A DNA stretch of 64,000 bases from Halocynthiibacter sp049608145 (GCF_049608145.1 NZ_JBMYXF010000005.1:31224-95223), one strand, 5' to 3'. Positions 45,531-55,062 are shown, numbered from the stretch's first letter. A program made the numbers and translations. Notes: generated from the letters alone by a model not told the origin.

Positions 45531-46358
45531 ATGTCTAATGCCCAGCTTGAAACCGCCATCGAGGCCGCGTGGGACGCACGCGATACTATCAATTCTGCCA
45601 CCACTGGTGAAATGCGCGATGCGATTGAAGACACGCTGAACGCGCTGGACAGTGGCAAACTGCGCGTGGCTGAACCCCGTGAAGACGGCAACTGGCATGT
45701 GAACCAATGGGCGAAGAAAGCCGTGCTGCTGGGGTTCCGTATCAAAGATATGGAACAGCACGAAGGTGGCCCACAAGGCGCTGGTTGGTGGGATAAAGTT
45801 GACAGCAAATTCAAAGGCTGGGGTGATGCGGAATGGAAAGAGGCCGGTTTCCGCGCTGTTCCGAACTGCGTTGTGCGTAAATCTGCCTTTGTCGCCCCTG
45901 GCGCTGTTTTGATGCCATCTTTCGTGAACATCGGCGCCTATGTTGGCGAAGGCTCCATGGTTGACACTTGGGCAACTGTTGGGTCTTGCGCGCAGATCGG
46001 CAAAAATGTTCACCTGTCCGGTGGCGTTGGCATCGGTGGCGTTCTTGAACCCATGCAAGCTGGCCCGACCATTATTGAGGATAACTGCTTTATTGGCGCG
46101 CGTTCCGAAGTTGTTGAAGGCTGCATCGTGCGTGAAGGGTCTGTTTTGGGCATGGGCGTGTTTATCGGCCAGTCCACCAAGATCGTTGATCGAGAAACCG
46201 GCGAAGTCATGTATGGCGAAGTACCGTCCGGTTCCGTGGTTGTGGCCGGTTCCATGCCGTCCAAAAACGGCGTGAACCTATATTGTGCGGTGATCGTGAA
46301 GCGCGTGGATGCACGGACACGTTCCAAGACGTCTATCAACGAACTTTTGCGTGACTAA
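45531..46358 (+). CDS. dapD: 2,3,4,5-tetrahydropyridine-2,6-dicarboxylate N-succinyltransferase
   Basis: 275 residues from ATG 45531, preceded by GGGAG; an upstream in-frame start at 45429 lacks support. The left-handed beta-helix hexapeptide repeats run from about residue 100 (VAPGAVLMPSFVNIGAYVGEGSMVDTWATVGSCAQIG) and the GGVGIGGVLEP block is diagnostic for DapD. It succinylates tetrahydrodipicolinate in the lysine and meso-diaminopimelate pathway. dapE, a later step, lies 1.7 kb downstream. Confidence 0.96.
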   Translation: MSNAQLETAIEAAWDARDTINSATTGEMRDAIEDTLNALDSGKLRVAEPREDGNWHVNQWAKKAVLLGFRIKDMEQHEGGPQGAGWWDKVDSKFKGWGDAEWKEAGFRAVPNCVVRKSAFVAPGAVLMPSFVNIGAYVGEGSMVDTWATVGSCAQIGKNVHLSGGVGIGGVLEPMQAGPTIIEDNCFIGARSEVVEGCIVREGSVLGMGVFIGQSTKIVDRETGEVMYGEVPSGSVVVAGSMPSKNGVNLYCAVIVKRVDARTRSKTSINELLRD

Positions 46359-46385
46359 ACCGCAGATTAGACACTGATTAGAATG

Positions 46386-46415
46386 CGCCGGGCCGTTAAT
46401 TGGTCCGGCGTTTTT
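46386..46415 (+). terminator. Rho-independent terminator after dapD
   Basis: CGCCGGGCC (46386-46394) and GGTCCGGCG (46402-46410) pair over nine positions with one G-U, around a seven-base loop, followed by TTTTT. It sits in the convergent gap with the receptor-like channel gene. Confidence 0.83.
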
Positions 46416-46416
46416 G

Positions 46417-47532
46417 TTAGCGGACGCCAAACCATTTGGTATAGATCGTGTCATATCGCCCGTTTTCACGCAGGTTTAGCAAAGCCCGGTTTACGGATTC
46501 ACGTAATGGGCTGTTTTCGGACAAGGCGATCCCATAGTTTTCCGGATGGAACACGCGATCCAGCAGGCGCACCGTGCCAGGAGGTTGGTTGCGCACATAC
46601 CAGGACAGCATTGGCTGATCAAAGAAAACGGCATCAAATTCACGGTTTTCAAATCCGGTGATCAGTGACGTGTAATCCTTTGTTGTCAGATGCTGAATTT
46701 CCCGTTTCGCAAGAAAAGCAGACGCGGTTGATCCTTCGGTGGTCGCAACGCGGCGTTCTTCGATGTCGGACAGAGAATTGATTTCTTCAGTGATGGCCCC
46801 CAGAGTAATGGCCGCAGTGATCTGGGCGACAAAGACCGATACGATAAACAGGGACGAAACCACGAGAAGCACAGCAAACACACGGCCTGGGCGTGATTGT
46901 GGTACGCGCTCTTCAAATCCGCCATTTACGACAAGATTTAGTGCCCACCAGAAAGACGGAAAGAAGGCTTCTGTCATGGGGCGGTCGAAGTAGGGTTGGC
47001 TTTTGCGTTCGAGGCACCACATGACAAGCCCGCCCAGGGCAAGAAGACCAAAGGCGGCAAGGATTGCAAACAGAATGTCGAGATTGAAAATTGCTTCCAG
47101 CACTGGGCTGCCTGTTTTTTCGTCATGCAACATGATCTGCAGGCCGGATGCGATAATTGGCTGAGAGAAATCCATGATCTCTTCCCGCGCCGAGGTGATC
47201 GAAATATTGGCAATCGCGCCATCAATTTCGCCTCGGGTCACAGCCTCGAACATTTCGCGGAAACTGTCATAGGGCAGGAATTCAACGCGGAGGTCCATTT
47301 CAGATGCGATGTCACGCATCAGGTCTATGGAAAACCCACGGGGGTCATTTGCGATATCCATCGCAAATGGTGGGCGTTCCACAGTTGCGAAACGCAGCAC
47401 CCCGCTGTTGTCAGCAGAAAGAGGCTGTTCCTGGGCGATTGCCGGAAAACTTACACATAACAAAACACTAAGTACCAGTTTCCGTAAGAAAAGCAGCCAG
47501 GAGAACAGCCCTGACAAACGATGAGTCTGCAT
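46417..47532 (-). CDS. Prokaryotic ionotropic glutamate receptor-like channel protein
   Basis: 371 residues from ATG 47532, six bases after AAAGGA. Order: signal peptide (about 1-33), first lobe of a periplasmic binding domain (43-145) with the ligand Arg116 in ITSAREEIMDFSQP, membrane helix (about 150-173), pore-like loop (about 189-213), membrane helix (216-244), second lobe (about 250-371). This split arrangement, S1-M1-P-M2-S2, is that of GluR0. The second helix IVSVFVAQITAAITL resembles the SYTANLTA segment of animal receptors. The loop reads WWALNLVVNGGFEERVP, without the TVGYGD potassium filter, so selectivity or even conduction is uncertain. ABC transporter genes are absent nearby. 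Confidence 0.83.
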   Translation of the reverse strand: MQTHRLSGLFSWLLFLRKLVLSVLLCVSFPAIAQEQPLSADNSGVLRFATVERPPFAMDIANDPRGFSIDLMRDIASEMDLRVEFLPYDSFREMFEAVTRGEIDGAIANISITSAREEIMDFSQPIIASGLQIMLHDEKTGSPVLEAIFNLDILFAILAAFGLLALGGLVMWCLERKSQPYFDRPMTEAFFPSFWWALNLVVNGGFEERVPQSRPGRVFAVLLVVSSLFIVSVFVAQITAAITLGAITEEINSLSDIEERRVATTEGSTASAFLAKREIQHLTTKDYTSLITGFENREFDAVFFDQPMLSWYVRNQPPGTVRLLDRVFHPENYGIALSENSPLRESVNRALLNLRENGRYDTIYTKWFGVR

Positions 47533-47674
47533 GCTCATTCCTTTGAAAATGGTAGATGCAGTTAACATTTCTCACCAGAGAATTGCAAAAGGTATTCATG
47601 CGGTTTTACTGGATATTATGAATGAAATTCGGCATAGAAAAATTGAGACACCCGCAATGCGCAAAGGGCAGACG

Positions 47675-48025
47675 ATGAGCGATAAGATCAAGAAAGAAAA
47701 GAAGCCTCAGCAGGCGTATACTTTGCTGGTTGAAGTGGGGCGCAAAGACGGCGATGGCCTGCCTGATGAAGCATCCGGTGCAGCGCTGATGTGTTACGCG
47801 TCTGGTGTCGATGAAGCCGAAGCCGTGCGTGAAACCGTGGCGATCTTGAAGCAAGCAGATATGGCTCCCCTAGATGTAACGGGTTATGGCACGTTGGAAG
47901 AACGCATCGAATTGGGGCATGAGATTAGCGAAGAAGAACGTGAACTGATGCAACGTGCATTGGATGAAAATTCGGTGGTTGTCGCCCAGATGACCCCGTT
48001 TTTTGACGATAAACCTGCGCATTAA
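47675..48025 (+). CDS. Conserved hypothetical acidic protein upstream of dapE
   Basis: 116 residues from ATG 47675, seven bases after AAAGGG; an ATG at 47657 is the alternative. After a Lys-rich start (KIKKEKKPQQ), the sequence YTLLVEVGRKDGDGLPDEASGAALMCYASG to VDEAEAVRETVAILKQADMAPLDVTGYG looks like a small alpha/beta domain, with an acidic helix at the end. No signal peptide or catalytic motif is visible. dapE begins ten bases after its stop, so they are co-transcribed. Function unknown. Confidence 0.75.
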   Translation: MSDKIKKEKKPQQAYTLLVEVGRKDGDGLPDEASGAALMCYASGVDEAEAVRETVAILKQADMAPLDVTGYGTLEERIELGHEISEEERELMQRALDENSVVVAQMTPFFDDKPAH

Positions 48026-48035
48026 GGAAACTGCA

Positions 48036-49187
48036 ATGTCCCCTCTGCCCATTGATCCCGTGAAACTGACTGGTGATCTGATCAAATGCCCTTCAGTCAC
48101 ACCTATAGAAGGCGGCGCGCTTGTGCTGCTGGAAGAGATGCTGACAGAGGCAGGCTTTGAATGCACGCGTATTGATGTGGAAGAGACCAGCAATCTTTTC
48201 GCCCGTTGGGGCGCGAAAGGCGCGAATCGGTCCTTTGGGTTTAATGGCCACACGGACGTTGTACCGGTGGGGGATGCAGACGCCTGGAGCTTTGATCCCT
48301 TCAGCGGTGAAGTTGTCGACGGCATTATGCAGGGACGTGGTGCGACGGATATGAAATCCGGAGTGGCGGCTTTTGTAGCGGCAGCGATTGATTTTGTGCA
48401 GGATACGCCCCCCGACGGCGCCGTTGTGATCACCATCACGGGCGACGAAGAAGGGCCGGCGCTGCATGGTACGACCGAAATCCTAAAATGGATGGGCGAC
48501 AACAGTGAGATCATGACAGATTGTCTGGTGGGGGAACCCACTTGCCCAGAGAAGATGGGTGAAATGATTAAAATCGGACGGCGCGGTTCGCTGAAGGCAC
48601 ATTTCACCGCCCGTGGAAAACAGGGCCATTCCGCTTATCCGCACCGAGCGTTGAACCCGCTGCCAGCGATGGCGCGTCTGGTGGATCGCTTGTCGTCGCA
48701 TCAGCTGGATGCGGGCAGTGATCATTTTGATCCGACGACATTGGTGGTCACTGCGATTGAAACCGGCAATGACGCCAGCAACGTGATCCCGGCGCATTGC
48801 CGTTGCGCGATTGATATTCGTTTTTCCGACGTGCAGACATCAGGGGCGATCATCGCCTGGCTGGAACGTGAAAAAGCCGTGGTTGAAGCCGACACAGGTG
48901 TGACACTGGAATTGACGACCAAAGTCACGGGCGAATCTTTTATAACGCCTCCAGGGGCGTTGTCTGATCTGGTCGCGAAATCCGTGAAAGATGAAACGGG
49001 TATAGATCCGGTGTTGTCCACGTCTGGCGGCACGTCTGATGCGCGGTTCATGCGCGCCCATTGCCCGGTGGTGGAATTTGGCCTGGTGGGCAAAACCATG
49101 CATCAAGTCGATGAAAGGGTTGAAGTCGAACAGATCACCCAACTGAAAGGCATCTATTCCCGCATTCTGAAGGATTATTTCGCATGA
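48036..49187 (+). CDS. dapE: Succinyl-diaminopimelate desuccinylase
   Basis: 383 residues from ATG 48036, preceded by AAGGAAA. M20 peptidase metal motifs are present: GHTDVVPVGD, GRGATDMKSGVAAF and GDEEGPALHGT with the catalytic Glu, and a late His in VGKTMHQVDE. It removes succinate from N-succinyl-diaminopimelate, giving LL-diaminopimelate for lysine and cell wall. The next gene overlaps its stop as ATGA. Confidence 0.95.
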   Translation: MSPLPIDPVKLTGDLIKCPSVTPIEGGALVLLEEMLTEAGFECTRIDVEETSNLFARWGAKGANRSFGFNGHTDVVPVGDADAWSFDPFSGEVVDGIMQGRGATDMKSGVAAFVAAAIDFVQDTPPDGAVVITITGDEEGPALHGTTEILKWMGDNSEIMTDCLVGEPTCPEKMGEMIKIGRRGSLKAHFTARGKQGHSAYPHRALNPLPAMARLVDRLSSHQLDAGSDHFDPTTLVVTAIETGNDASNVIPAHCRCAIDIRFSDVQTSGAIIAWLEREKAVVEADTGVTLELTTKVTGESFITPPGALSDLVAKSVKDETGIDPVLSTSGGTSDARFMRAHCPVVEFGLVGKTMHQVDERVEVEQITQLKGIYSRILKDYFA

Positions 49188-49606
49188 GTCTGATTGTCAG
49201 CCTAACCGGCGATATCGCCACCTGCCACCAATTGCGCCGCAAAGTGTTCATTGAGGAACAGGCGGTGCCTGAGGCGGAAGAAGTTGACGGCAAAGACGGC
49301 GAAGCGTTGCACTTTTTGGCGGAAAAAGACGGGATTCCGATAGGCTGCGCACGTATTCTATTGAAGGCAGATGCAGGTAAAATTGGTCGTGTTTGTGTGC
49401 TGGCAGACGGGCGCGGCGCCGGTGTTGGGGCTGCGTTGATTAAAGCCTGTGTTGATCACCTGCGAACCCTGGAAAGTGCCAAAAAGGCTGTATTAGGGTC
49501 TCAGTGCCATGCAATTCCGTTTTATGAAGGCCTTGGTTTCACCGCGTTTGGCCCGGTATATGATGACGCGGGAATTGATCATCGTGATATGGAACTGATG
49601 CTGTGA
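49184..49606 (+). CDS. GNAT family N-acetyltransferase
   Basis: 140 residues, ElaA/YjcF-like. The start TGDIATCHQLRRKVFIEEQAVPEAEEVDGKD and the acetyl-CoA pyrophosphate loop in VCVLADGRGAGVGAALI (R/QxxGxG/A) define the family; the C-terminal FYEGLGFTAFGP is its last strand. It acetylates an unknown amine. It overlaps dapE by four bases and the next gene by four bases, in a dapE-GNAT-DUF2064 chain. Confidence 0.87.
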   Translation: MSLIVSLTGDIATCHQLRRKVFIEEQAVPEAEEVDGKDGEALHFLAEKDGIPIGCARILLKADAGKIGRVCVLADGRGAGVGAALIKACVDHLRTLESAKKAVLGSQCHAIPFYEGLGFTAFGPVYDDAGIDHRDMELML

Positions 49607-50208
49607 AACCCTGGCGTCCGCGCCTTGTCGTGATGTTGAAAGAACCGCATCCGGGGCGTGTGAAAACTCGGTTGGGGCGCGATATTGGGCTGACACGATC
49701 CGCTTGGTGGTTTCGTCATCAATCAGCCGCCCTTATCCGCCGATTACGTGATCCGCGTTGGGATCTGATCTTGGCGGTCACGCCGGATCATGAAGGCCTT
49801 CAAAGCCGCGTCTGGCCCGTTGATGTGCCGCGTGTTTCTCAGGGCGGCGGCGATCTTGGTGACCGGATGGGGCGACAATTTCGAACCATTCCCCTAGGCC
49901 CTGTCTGTGTGATTGGGGCGGATATTCCTGGCATCAATCGGGCGCGTATTTCCGAGGCTTTCAAAGCGCTGGGTGATCATGATGCGGTGTTTGGTCCAGC
50001 CGATGACGGTGGGTATTGGCTGATCGGCCTGAAACGCACGCGCCCGGTGCCGCCCCGTCTGTTTGACGGTGTGCGCTGGTCTACAGAACATGCCTTGGCT
50101 GACACGATACAAACCTTGCCGGATCATCGGATTGCGCAGGTTTCCATGTTGCGTGATGTGGACACGGTCGCGGATCTGCGTGCTCTCGCCAATTCAACGC
50201 AGGCGTGA
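49603..50208 (+). CDS. DUF2064 (TIGR04282) glycosyltransferase-like protein
   Basis: 201 residues from GTG 49603, overlapping the GNAT stop. The order VVMLKEPHPGRVKTRLGRDIG, GGGDLGDRMGRQF, VIGADIPGI and FGPADDGGYWLIGL matches TIGR04282, a GT-A fold nucleotidyl or glycosyl transferase family. Members near arsenic genes are linked to arsenosugar synthesis, but no arsenic gene is near here, so that name should not be taken as function. Confidence 0.85.
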   Translation: MKPWRPRLVVMLKEPHPGRVKTRLGRDIGLTRSAWWFRHQSAALIRRLRDPRWDLILAVTPDHEGLQSRVWPVDVPRVSQGGGDLGDRMGRQFRTIPLGPVCVIGADIPGINRARISEAFKALGDHDAVFGPADDGGYWLIGLKRTRPVPPRLFDGVRWSTEHALADTIQTLPDHRIAQVSMLRDVDTVADLRALANSTQA

Positions 50209-50220
50209 TAGGGCAAGCGC

Positions 50221-52530
50221 ATGACAATGCGTATACCTTCCAAAGAGGAAATCCTTGCTTGGATTTCCGACAACCCGACCCAGACTTCCAAACGTGATAT
50301 TTCGCGTGCCTTTGGCATCAAAGGCGCGGCCCGAATTGATCTAAAACGGATCCTGAAGGAACTTGAAGCGGAAGGTCATTTGCAAAAGCGTAAAAAGACC
50401 TATCGCAACCCGGACAAACTGCCGCCTGTTGCGGTGCTGAAAGTCGCGGGCCCTGATAGTGACGGGGATCTATTTGCTTATCCCGTGGAGTGGCAAGGCG
50501 AAGGGGCCGCACCACGTGTTCTGATGTTGGAAAAAGCCGGCGCACCAGCACTGGCGAAAGGTGTGACCATTCTTGTGCGTCTGCAGGAAGTCGCGGATGA
50601 AGACCATGCCTATAACGGTGTGTTAATTCGCCAAATAGGGTCTAATCCACAGCGAATCCTTGGCATATTCCGAAAAACCCATGAAGGCGGGCGATTATTG
50701 CCGGTTGAAAAAGGGTCGGATAAGGAATGGAAAATTGCAGCTGGTGCCACCGGCGATGCTCGCGATGGCGAGTTGGTCGAAGCAGAACGCGCGGGGCCGA
50801 AATCTCGTATGGGTCTGCCGTCTGCGCGTATCGTTGATCGCCTTGGTGATCCGACAGCACCCAAAGCCGTATCCCTGATTGCGATCCATCAGCATGGCAT
50901 CCCGGATGCTTTCCCGGATGAGGTTGTTTCTGAGGCTGACAGTGCAAAACCCGCGCCACTGGATGGGCGCGAAGATCTGCGTGACATGCCGCTGGTGACG
51001 ATCGACCCACATGATGCGCGCGATCATGATGACGCCTGTTTTGCCCATGCGGATGATGATCCGAAAAACCCCGGCGGCTTTATCGTCTGGGTCGCGATTG
51101 CCGATGTGGCCCATTATGTGACGCCAGGATCTGAACTGGATCACGAGGCGCGCAAACGTGGGAATTCCACCTATTTCCCGGATCGCGTTGTGCCGATGTT
51201 GCCGGATCGCCTGTCTGGTGATTTATGTTCCCTGCACGAAGGGGTGGATCGCGCCTGTATTGCGGTTCGGATGCAGATCGACGCCAAGGGACAGAAAATT
51301 TCCCATCGCTTCACCCGGGGGCTGATGAATTCTCATGCGTCGTTGAACTATCAAGAAGTGCAGGCCGCGATGGATGGCATCGTGAACGAGAAGTGTGAAC
51401 CGCTTCTTTCCCCTGTGTTAGAGCCTCTTTATGCGGCGTGGCGCGCGACATTGATTGCACGTGAAGATCGACAACCGTTGGAATTGGATCTGCCAGAACG
51501 TAAGATCGTTCTGGGGGATGACGGCAAGGTGCAATCTGTTGCGTTTTCTGAACGTTTGGATGCCCATAAGCTGATCGAAGAATTTATGGTGCTGGCAAAT
51601 GTCGCCGCTGCGGAAGAGCTGATCGCACGCAAGCAACCCCTACTTTTGCGCGTACATGAAGAACCGAGCCCGGAAAAACTGGAAAGCTTACGTGAAACTG
51701 CGGTTGCGTCAGGTCTGACGCTGGCAAAAGGGCAGGTGCTGAAAACGGCGCATCTCAACCGCCTTCTTAATCAGGCGCGTGACACAGATCATGCCGAACT
51801 GATCAACATGTCGACCCTGCGTAGTATGACGCAGGCCTTTTATGCGCCGGATCATTTCGGGCATTTTGGTCTGGCCCTGCGATCCTATGCGCATTTCACA
51901 TCCCCCATTCGTCGTTACGCAGATCTGATTGTGCATCGCGCATTGATTTCCGCCCATCAGTGGGAGGGGGCCGCAGATAAATTTGACGGCTTGTCGCCAC
52001 AGGATGAACAACAGATCCGCGAGACAGGTACACAGATTTCCGAAACGGAACGCCGGTCCATGACGGCGGAACGTGACACGACGGACCGCTATCTTGCGGC
52101 GTTTTTGTCGGAACGTGTAGGCAATGAGCTGGAAGGCAAGATTTCCGGCATTGCCCGGTTCGGTGCCTTTGTGCGTCTGAATGAAACGGGTGCCGATGGG
52201 CTTGTGCCTGTGTCATCGCTGGGGCGTGAATATTTCCGGTTTGATGCGGATGATCAAAGCCTGACTGGCGAAGACAGCGGTTTCCGTCTGAGTATCGGTC
52301 TGCCCGTGACTGTGCGTCTGGCAGAAGCCGTTCCCGTGACTGGTGGTCTGATGGTCGAACTGTTGGCTGTGAATGGTAAAGAACTGCCGCGGGGGCGCGG
52401 TGGCCGGGGCAGCCGCAGCTTTTCGTCAAAACGGTCGGGTAAAAAACCAAAGACCAAAAGCCGAAAAACACCGGGCACCAGCCCCGCCCGTAAAACTGCG
52501 CGGAAAGTGATCCGGAAACGCAAGAAATAG
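50221..52530 (+). CDS. rnr: Ribonuclease R
   Basis: 769 residues. Order: N-terminal winged helix (SKEEILAWISDNPTQTSKRDISRAFG), cold-shock domains (about 70-240), the RNB catalytic domain with DPHDARDHDDACFA (four metal-binding Asp), SPIRRYADLIVHR near its end, an S1 domain (GKISGIARFGAFVRLNETGADGLVPVSSLG), and a basic Lys/Arg-rich tail (KRSGKKPKTKSRK). It degrades structured RNA 3' to 5'. The start may be at 50221 or 50227. It follows the DUF2064 gene by 12 bases. Confidence 0.95.
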   Translation: MTMRIPSKEEILAWISDNPTQTSKRDISRAFGIKGAARIDLKRILKELEAEGHLQKRKKTYRNPDKLPPVAVLKVAGPDSDGDLFAYPVEWQGEGAAPRVLMLEKAGAPALAKGVTILVRLQEVADEDHAYNGVLIRQIGSNPQRILGIFRKTHEGGRLLPVEKGSDKEWKIAAGATGDARDGELVEAERAGPKSRMGLPSARIVDRLGDPTAPKAVSLIAIHQHGIPDAFPDEVVSEADSAKPAPLDGREDLRDMPLVTIDPHDARDHDDACFAHADDDPKNPGGFIVWVAIADVAHYVTPGSELDHEARKRGNSTYFPDRVVPMLPDRLSGDLCSLHEGVDRACIAVRMQIDAKGQKISHRFTRGLMNSHASLNYQEVQAAMDGIVNEKCEPLLSPVLEPLYAAWRATLIAREDRQPLELDLPERKIVLGDDGKVQSVAFSERLDAHKLIEEFMVLANVAAAEELIARKQPLLLRVHEEPSPEKLESLRETAVASGLTLAKGQVLKTAHLNRLLNQARDTDHAELINMSTLRSMTQAFYAPDHFGHFGLALRSYAHFTSPIRRYADLIVHRALISAHQWEGAADKFDGLSPQDEQQIRETGTQISETERRSMTAERDTTDRYLAAFLSERVGNELEGKISGIARFGAFVRLNETGADGLVPVSSLGREYFRFDADDQSLTGEDSGFRLSIGLPVTVRLAEAVPVTGGLMVELLAVNGKELPRGRGGRGSRSFSSKRSGKKPKTKSRKTPGTSPARKTARKVIRKRKK

Positions 52531-52615
52531 CCTGAAACAGTGTCCGAATCGCCGGGCGCTTTCCCTTTCTTCTGGTCCTGGTTAATCTGTCAGAAAAAAA
52601 TAGGGCAGTAATCAG

Positions 52616-53887
52616 GTGAACAACGTGCGTATTTTAAGTTTTGTAGCAGGTATAACGCTGGCCGCGCAGGGGGCATTTGCCTCGGGCGTGAGTGGTGTGA
52701 CAACAGATGTGACGGCAGGCGGAGACAGTATGAGCCAGGAAGTGACCCCAATCGAGGTGAGCGCAAACGGGCTGGATCGCTGGATCCGTAATTTTGAAAG
52801 CCGGGCGCGTGCCGCCGGTATTTCCCAACGCACATTTGATGCGGCATTTCGCAATGTGCGCTATCTGGATGACGTGATCGCGCGGGACCGCAATCAAGCG
52901 GAATTTACCAAGCAGATTTGGGAATACCTAGATGGCGCGGTGTCTGAACCACGTATTCGCAATGGCCAGCGCGCCTTGCGCCAGAATTCCCGCGTATTGG
53001 ATCGGGTAGAGGCCCATTACCGCGTTGAGAAAGAAATTGTCGCCGCTGTCTGGGGGTTGGAAAGTGCCTATGGTGCGACGCGGGGCAGTACGCCGTTGAT
53101 TTCCGCACTGGCGACTTTGTCTTTTGATGGGCGTCGGGGACGTTTCTTTGAGGCGCAGTTGATTGCGGCTTTGAAGATCCTGCAAAACGGCGATGTGCGC
53201 CCACGTGATATGACCGGAAGCTGGGCTGGTGCCATGGGGCATACGCAGTTTATCCCGACGTCTTATCTGGAATATGCCCAGGACTTCACCGGGGACGGTA
53301 AACGCGATATTTGGTCTGACGATCCGACGGATGCGCTGGCCTCGACCGCGTCTTATCTGGCGCGTCACGGCTGGACATTTGGGCAGCCATGGGGTGTCGA
53401 AGTCGTCCTGCCACAAGGATTTGATTATACGCAAACCAGTGAACGGGTTAAGAAAAGTCCGCAGCAATGGGCGGCCTTGGGGGTGCGTGATACCCGTGGG
53501 CAGACCGTGCCAAACCATGGGCGTGCTTCAATCCTGTTGCCAGGTGGTGCGCAGGGGGCGGCATTCATGATCTTTGACAATTTCCATGTGATTGAACGCT
53601 ATAATGCAGCGGATGCCTATGTGATTGGTGTTGGGCATCTGGCGGATCGTCTGGCGGGCGGCCCTGCTATTCAGGCCACTTGGCCGCGTGGATATGAACC
53701 GCTGTCTTTCCGTCAGAAACAACAGTTGCAGCGCCGTCTGACCCGTGCGGGTTTTGACACAGACGGAACTGACGGCATTATTGGGCCAAACACCATTGCG
53801 GCGATCCGGGCTTATCAGGCGTCGATCGGCGTGACACCGGACGGCTTTGCGTCACAAGACGTACTGCGTCGCTTGCGCAATCGCTGA
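52616..53887 (+). CDS. Lytic murein transglycosylase (MltB-like) with peptidoglycan-binding domain
   Basis: 423 residues from GTG 52616. A signal peptide ends near AQGAFASG. The MltB fold shows RNQAEFTKQIWEYL, the catalytic Glu149 in VWGLESAYGATRG, MGHTQFIPTSY and DPTDALASTASYLARHGW. The C-terminal RRLTRAGFDTDGTDGIIGPNTIAAIRAYQ is a PG_binding_1 repeat (about 365-420). It cleaves glycan strands to anhydromuropeptides in the periplasm. It is separate from rnr by 85 bases and convergent with the next gene. Confidence 0.92.
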   Translation: MNNVRILSFVAGITLAAQGAFASGVSGVTTDVTAGGDSMSQEVTPIEVSANGLDRWIRNFESRARAAGISQRTFDAAFRNVRYLDDVIARDRNQAEFTKQIWEYLDGAVSEPRIRNGQRALRQNSRVLDRVEAHYRVEKEIVAAVWGLESAYGATRGSTPLISALATLSFDGRRGRFFEAQLIAALKILQNGDVRPRDMTGSWAGAMGHTQFIPTSYLEYAQDFTGDGKRDIWSDDPTDALASTASYLARHGWTFGQPWGVEVVLPQGFDYTQTSERVKKSPQQWAALGVRDTRGQTVPNHGRASILLPGGAQGAAFMIFDNFHVIERYNAADAYVIGVGHLADRLAGGPAIQATWPRGYEPLSFRQKQQLQRRLTRAGFDTDGTDGIIGPNTIAAIRAYQASIGVTPDGFASQDVLRRLRNR

Positions 53888-53946
53888 CAACATTGATTGT
53901 AGGTGTTTTGTCCTGGTCTTCCGGGGCGAAACCCTGCAGGGCGTGT

Positions 53947-54468
53947 TCAGCAGCCGCCTGCGCTTAGGCATTGTTGAACACGTGATACAGCGTCGTTGCT
54001 GGCAGCATAGGTGGGCACAGCGCAGGTGCTTATGTTGACTTCGAACCTGCCGTTTTCACCACGCTGAAGAAACATGATCTGGCCAGATACATGTTTGCGG
54101 CGCACTTCGAGATCCGTGTCGCAGCTGCCGTGATCATCACAAATCAAGTTAAAAGAGATCGCCTGATCAAACGGTTGCATCTGTCCGTCAGCTGTCATGA
54201 CATTGCCGGTCAGATGGCCTTGCCATGTCTGCAAACGCACGCGTTCACGGCGAAAATTGTACCAGATAAAGCGTCCGAAACGGGTCTGGGGAATGCGATA
54301 TTGTGAACTGATATGCAGATCGCCCGACACGACTGTGAATTCTGAAATTCGGTCTGCTGTCAGAAATTGCTCCATCCCGGATGATGGGGGGCAATCAGAC
54401 GCCATCGCAGGAAGCGCACACATAAGTGAACCCGTTACGACACATGACAGAAGAAATCGGTAAGGCAA
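53947..54468 (-). CDS. Secreted hypothetical protein
   Basis: 173 residues from TTG 54468, the only start that keeps the full signal peptide (FLLSCVVTGSLMCALPAMAS). The mature chain has Cys in DCPPSS, LICDDHGSCD, STCAVP and at the end (QQCLSAGGC), suggesting several disulfides in the periplasm. Many beta-like segments are visible, but no known domain was recognised. It is convergent with the transglycosylase, and 87 bases separate its start from rppH. Function unknown. Confidence 0.7.
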   Translation of the reverse strand: MPYRFLLSCVVTGSLMCALPAMASDCPPSSGMEQFLTADRISEFTVVSGDLHISSQYRIPQTRFGRFIWYNFRRERVRLQTWQGHLTGNVMTADGQMQPFDQAISFNLICDDHGSCDTDLEVRRKHVSGQIMFLQRGENGRFEVNISTCAVPTYAASNDAVSRVQQCLSAGGC

Positions 54469-54555
54469 CTTTCTGGACTCCGGAGGATACTGGGCCAGAA
54501 TAGGGAACTGATGGGGCAGGTCTATGTTGCGAAATGACCGGAGGAATTCCAGCGA

Positions 54556-55044
54556 CTATCCGCGCAGATGTGTGTCAAATTCGCCGAAAATCGCGACATA
54601 AATATCACGCTTGAAAGGGACGATGCTGTTGATCAGATCGGATGGCGTCATCCACTGCCATTCAGAAAATTCCGGATGGTCTTTTTCAATGTCGATGTCC
54701 GAATCTTGCCCGTGAAAGCGCATGACATACCAGCGTTGTTTCTGACCGCGGTATTTACCCTTCCAGATATTGGGCACCAGATCATGGGGCAGATCATAGG
54801 TCAGCCAGTCTGCGGTTTCAGCTTCGACGGTGACCAGATCACGCGACACGCCGGTTTCTTCTTCCAGTTCACGCAAGGCCGCTTCGCCGACATCTTCGCC
54901 TTTGTCCACGCCCCCCTGGGGCATCTGCCAAGCGTTACCGGGGTTATCAATGCGTTTGCCCGCAAAGATCAAACCGTCTTTGTTTACAAGGACGACACCA
55001 GCATTGTTACGGTATGGCAGGGCAGTGATTTCTTCGGGTGTCAT
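54556..55044 (-). CDS. rppH: RNA pyrophosphohydrolase (Nudix)
   Basis: 162 residues. The Nudix box GGVDKGEDVGEAALRELEEETGV spans 44-66 (GxxxxxE, then REUxEExGU) and the start YRNNAGVVLVNKDG with WQMPQGG is characteristic of RppH/dinucleoside polyphosphate hydrolases. It removes pyrophosphate from the 5' end of mRNA and may cleave dinucleoside polyphosphates. AGGA lies seven bases before the ATG. It is the last gene of the rsfS-rlmH-gpmI-envC-ctpA-rppH run. Confidence 0.93.
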   Translation of the reverse strand: MTPEEITALPYRNNAGVVLVNKDGLIFAGKRIDNPGNAWQMPQGGVDKGEDVGEAALRELEEETGVSRDLVTVEAETADWLTYDLPHDLVPNIWKGKYRGQKQRWYVMRFHGQDSDIDIEKDHPEFSEWQWMTPSDLINSIVPFKRDIYVAIFGEFDTHLRG

Positions 55045-55062
55045 GGTAGATCCTGTTGTAAG

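Noticed and set aside
49603..50208. Arsenosugar biosynthesis function for the DUF2064 protein
   Set aside because: The family name comes from members near arsenic genes; none is present here, so I keep the structural family only.
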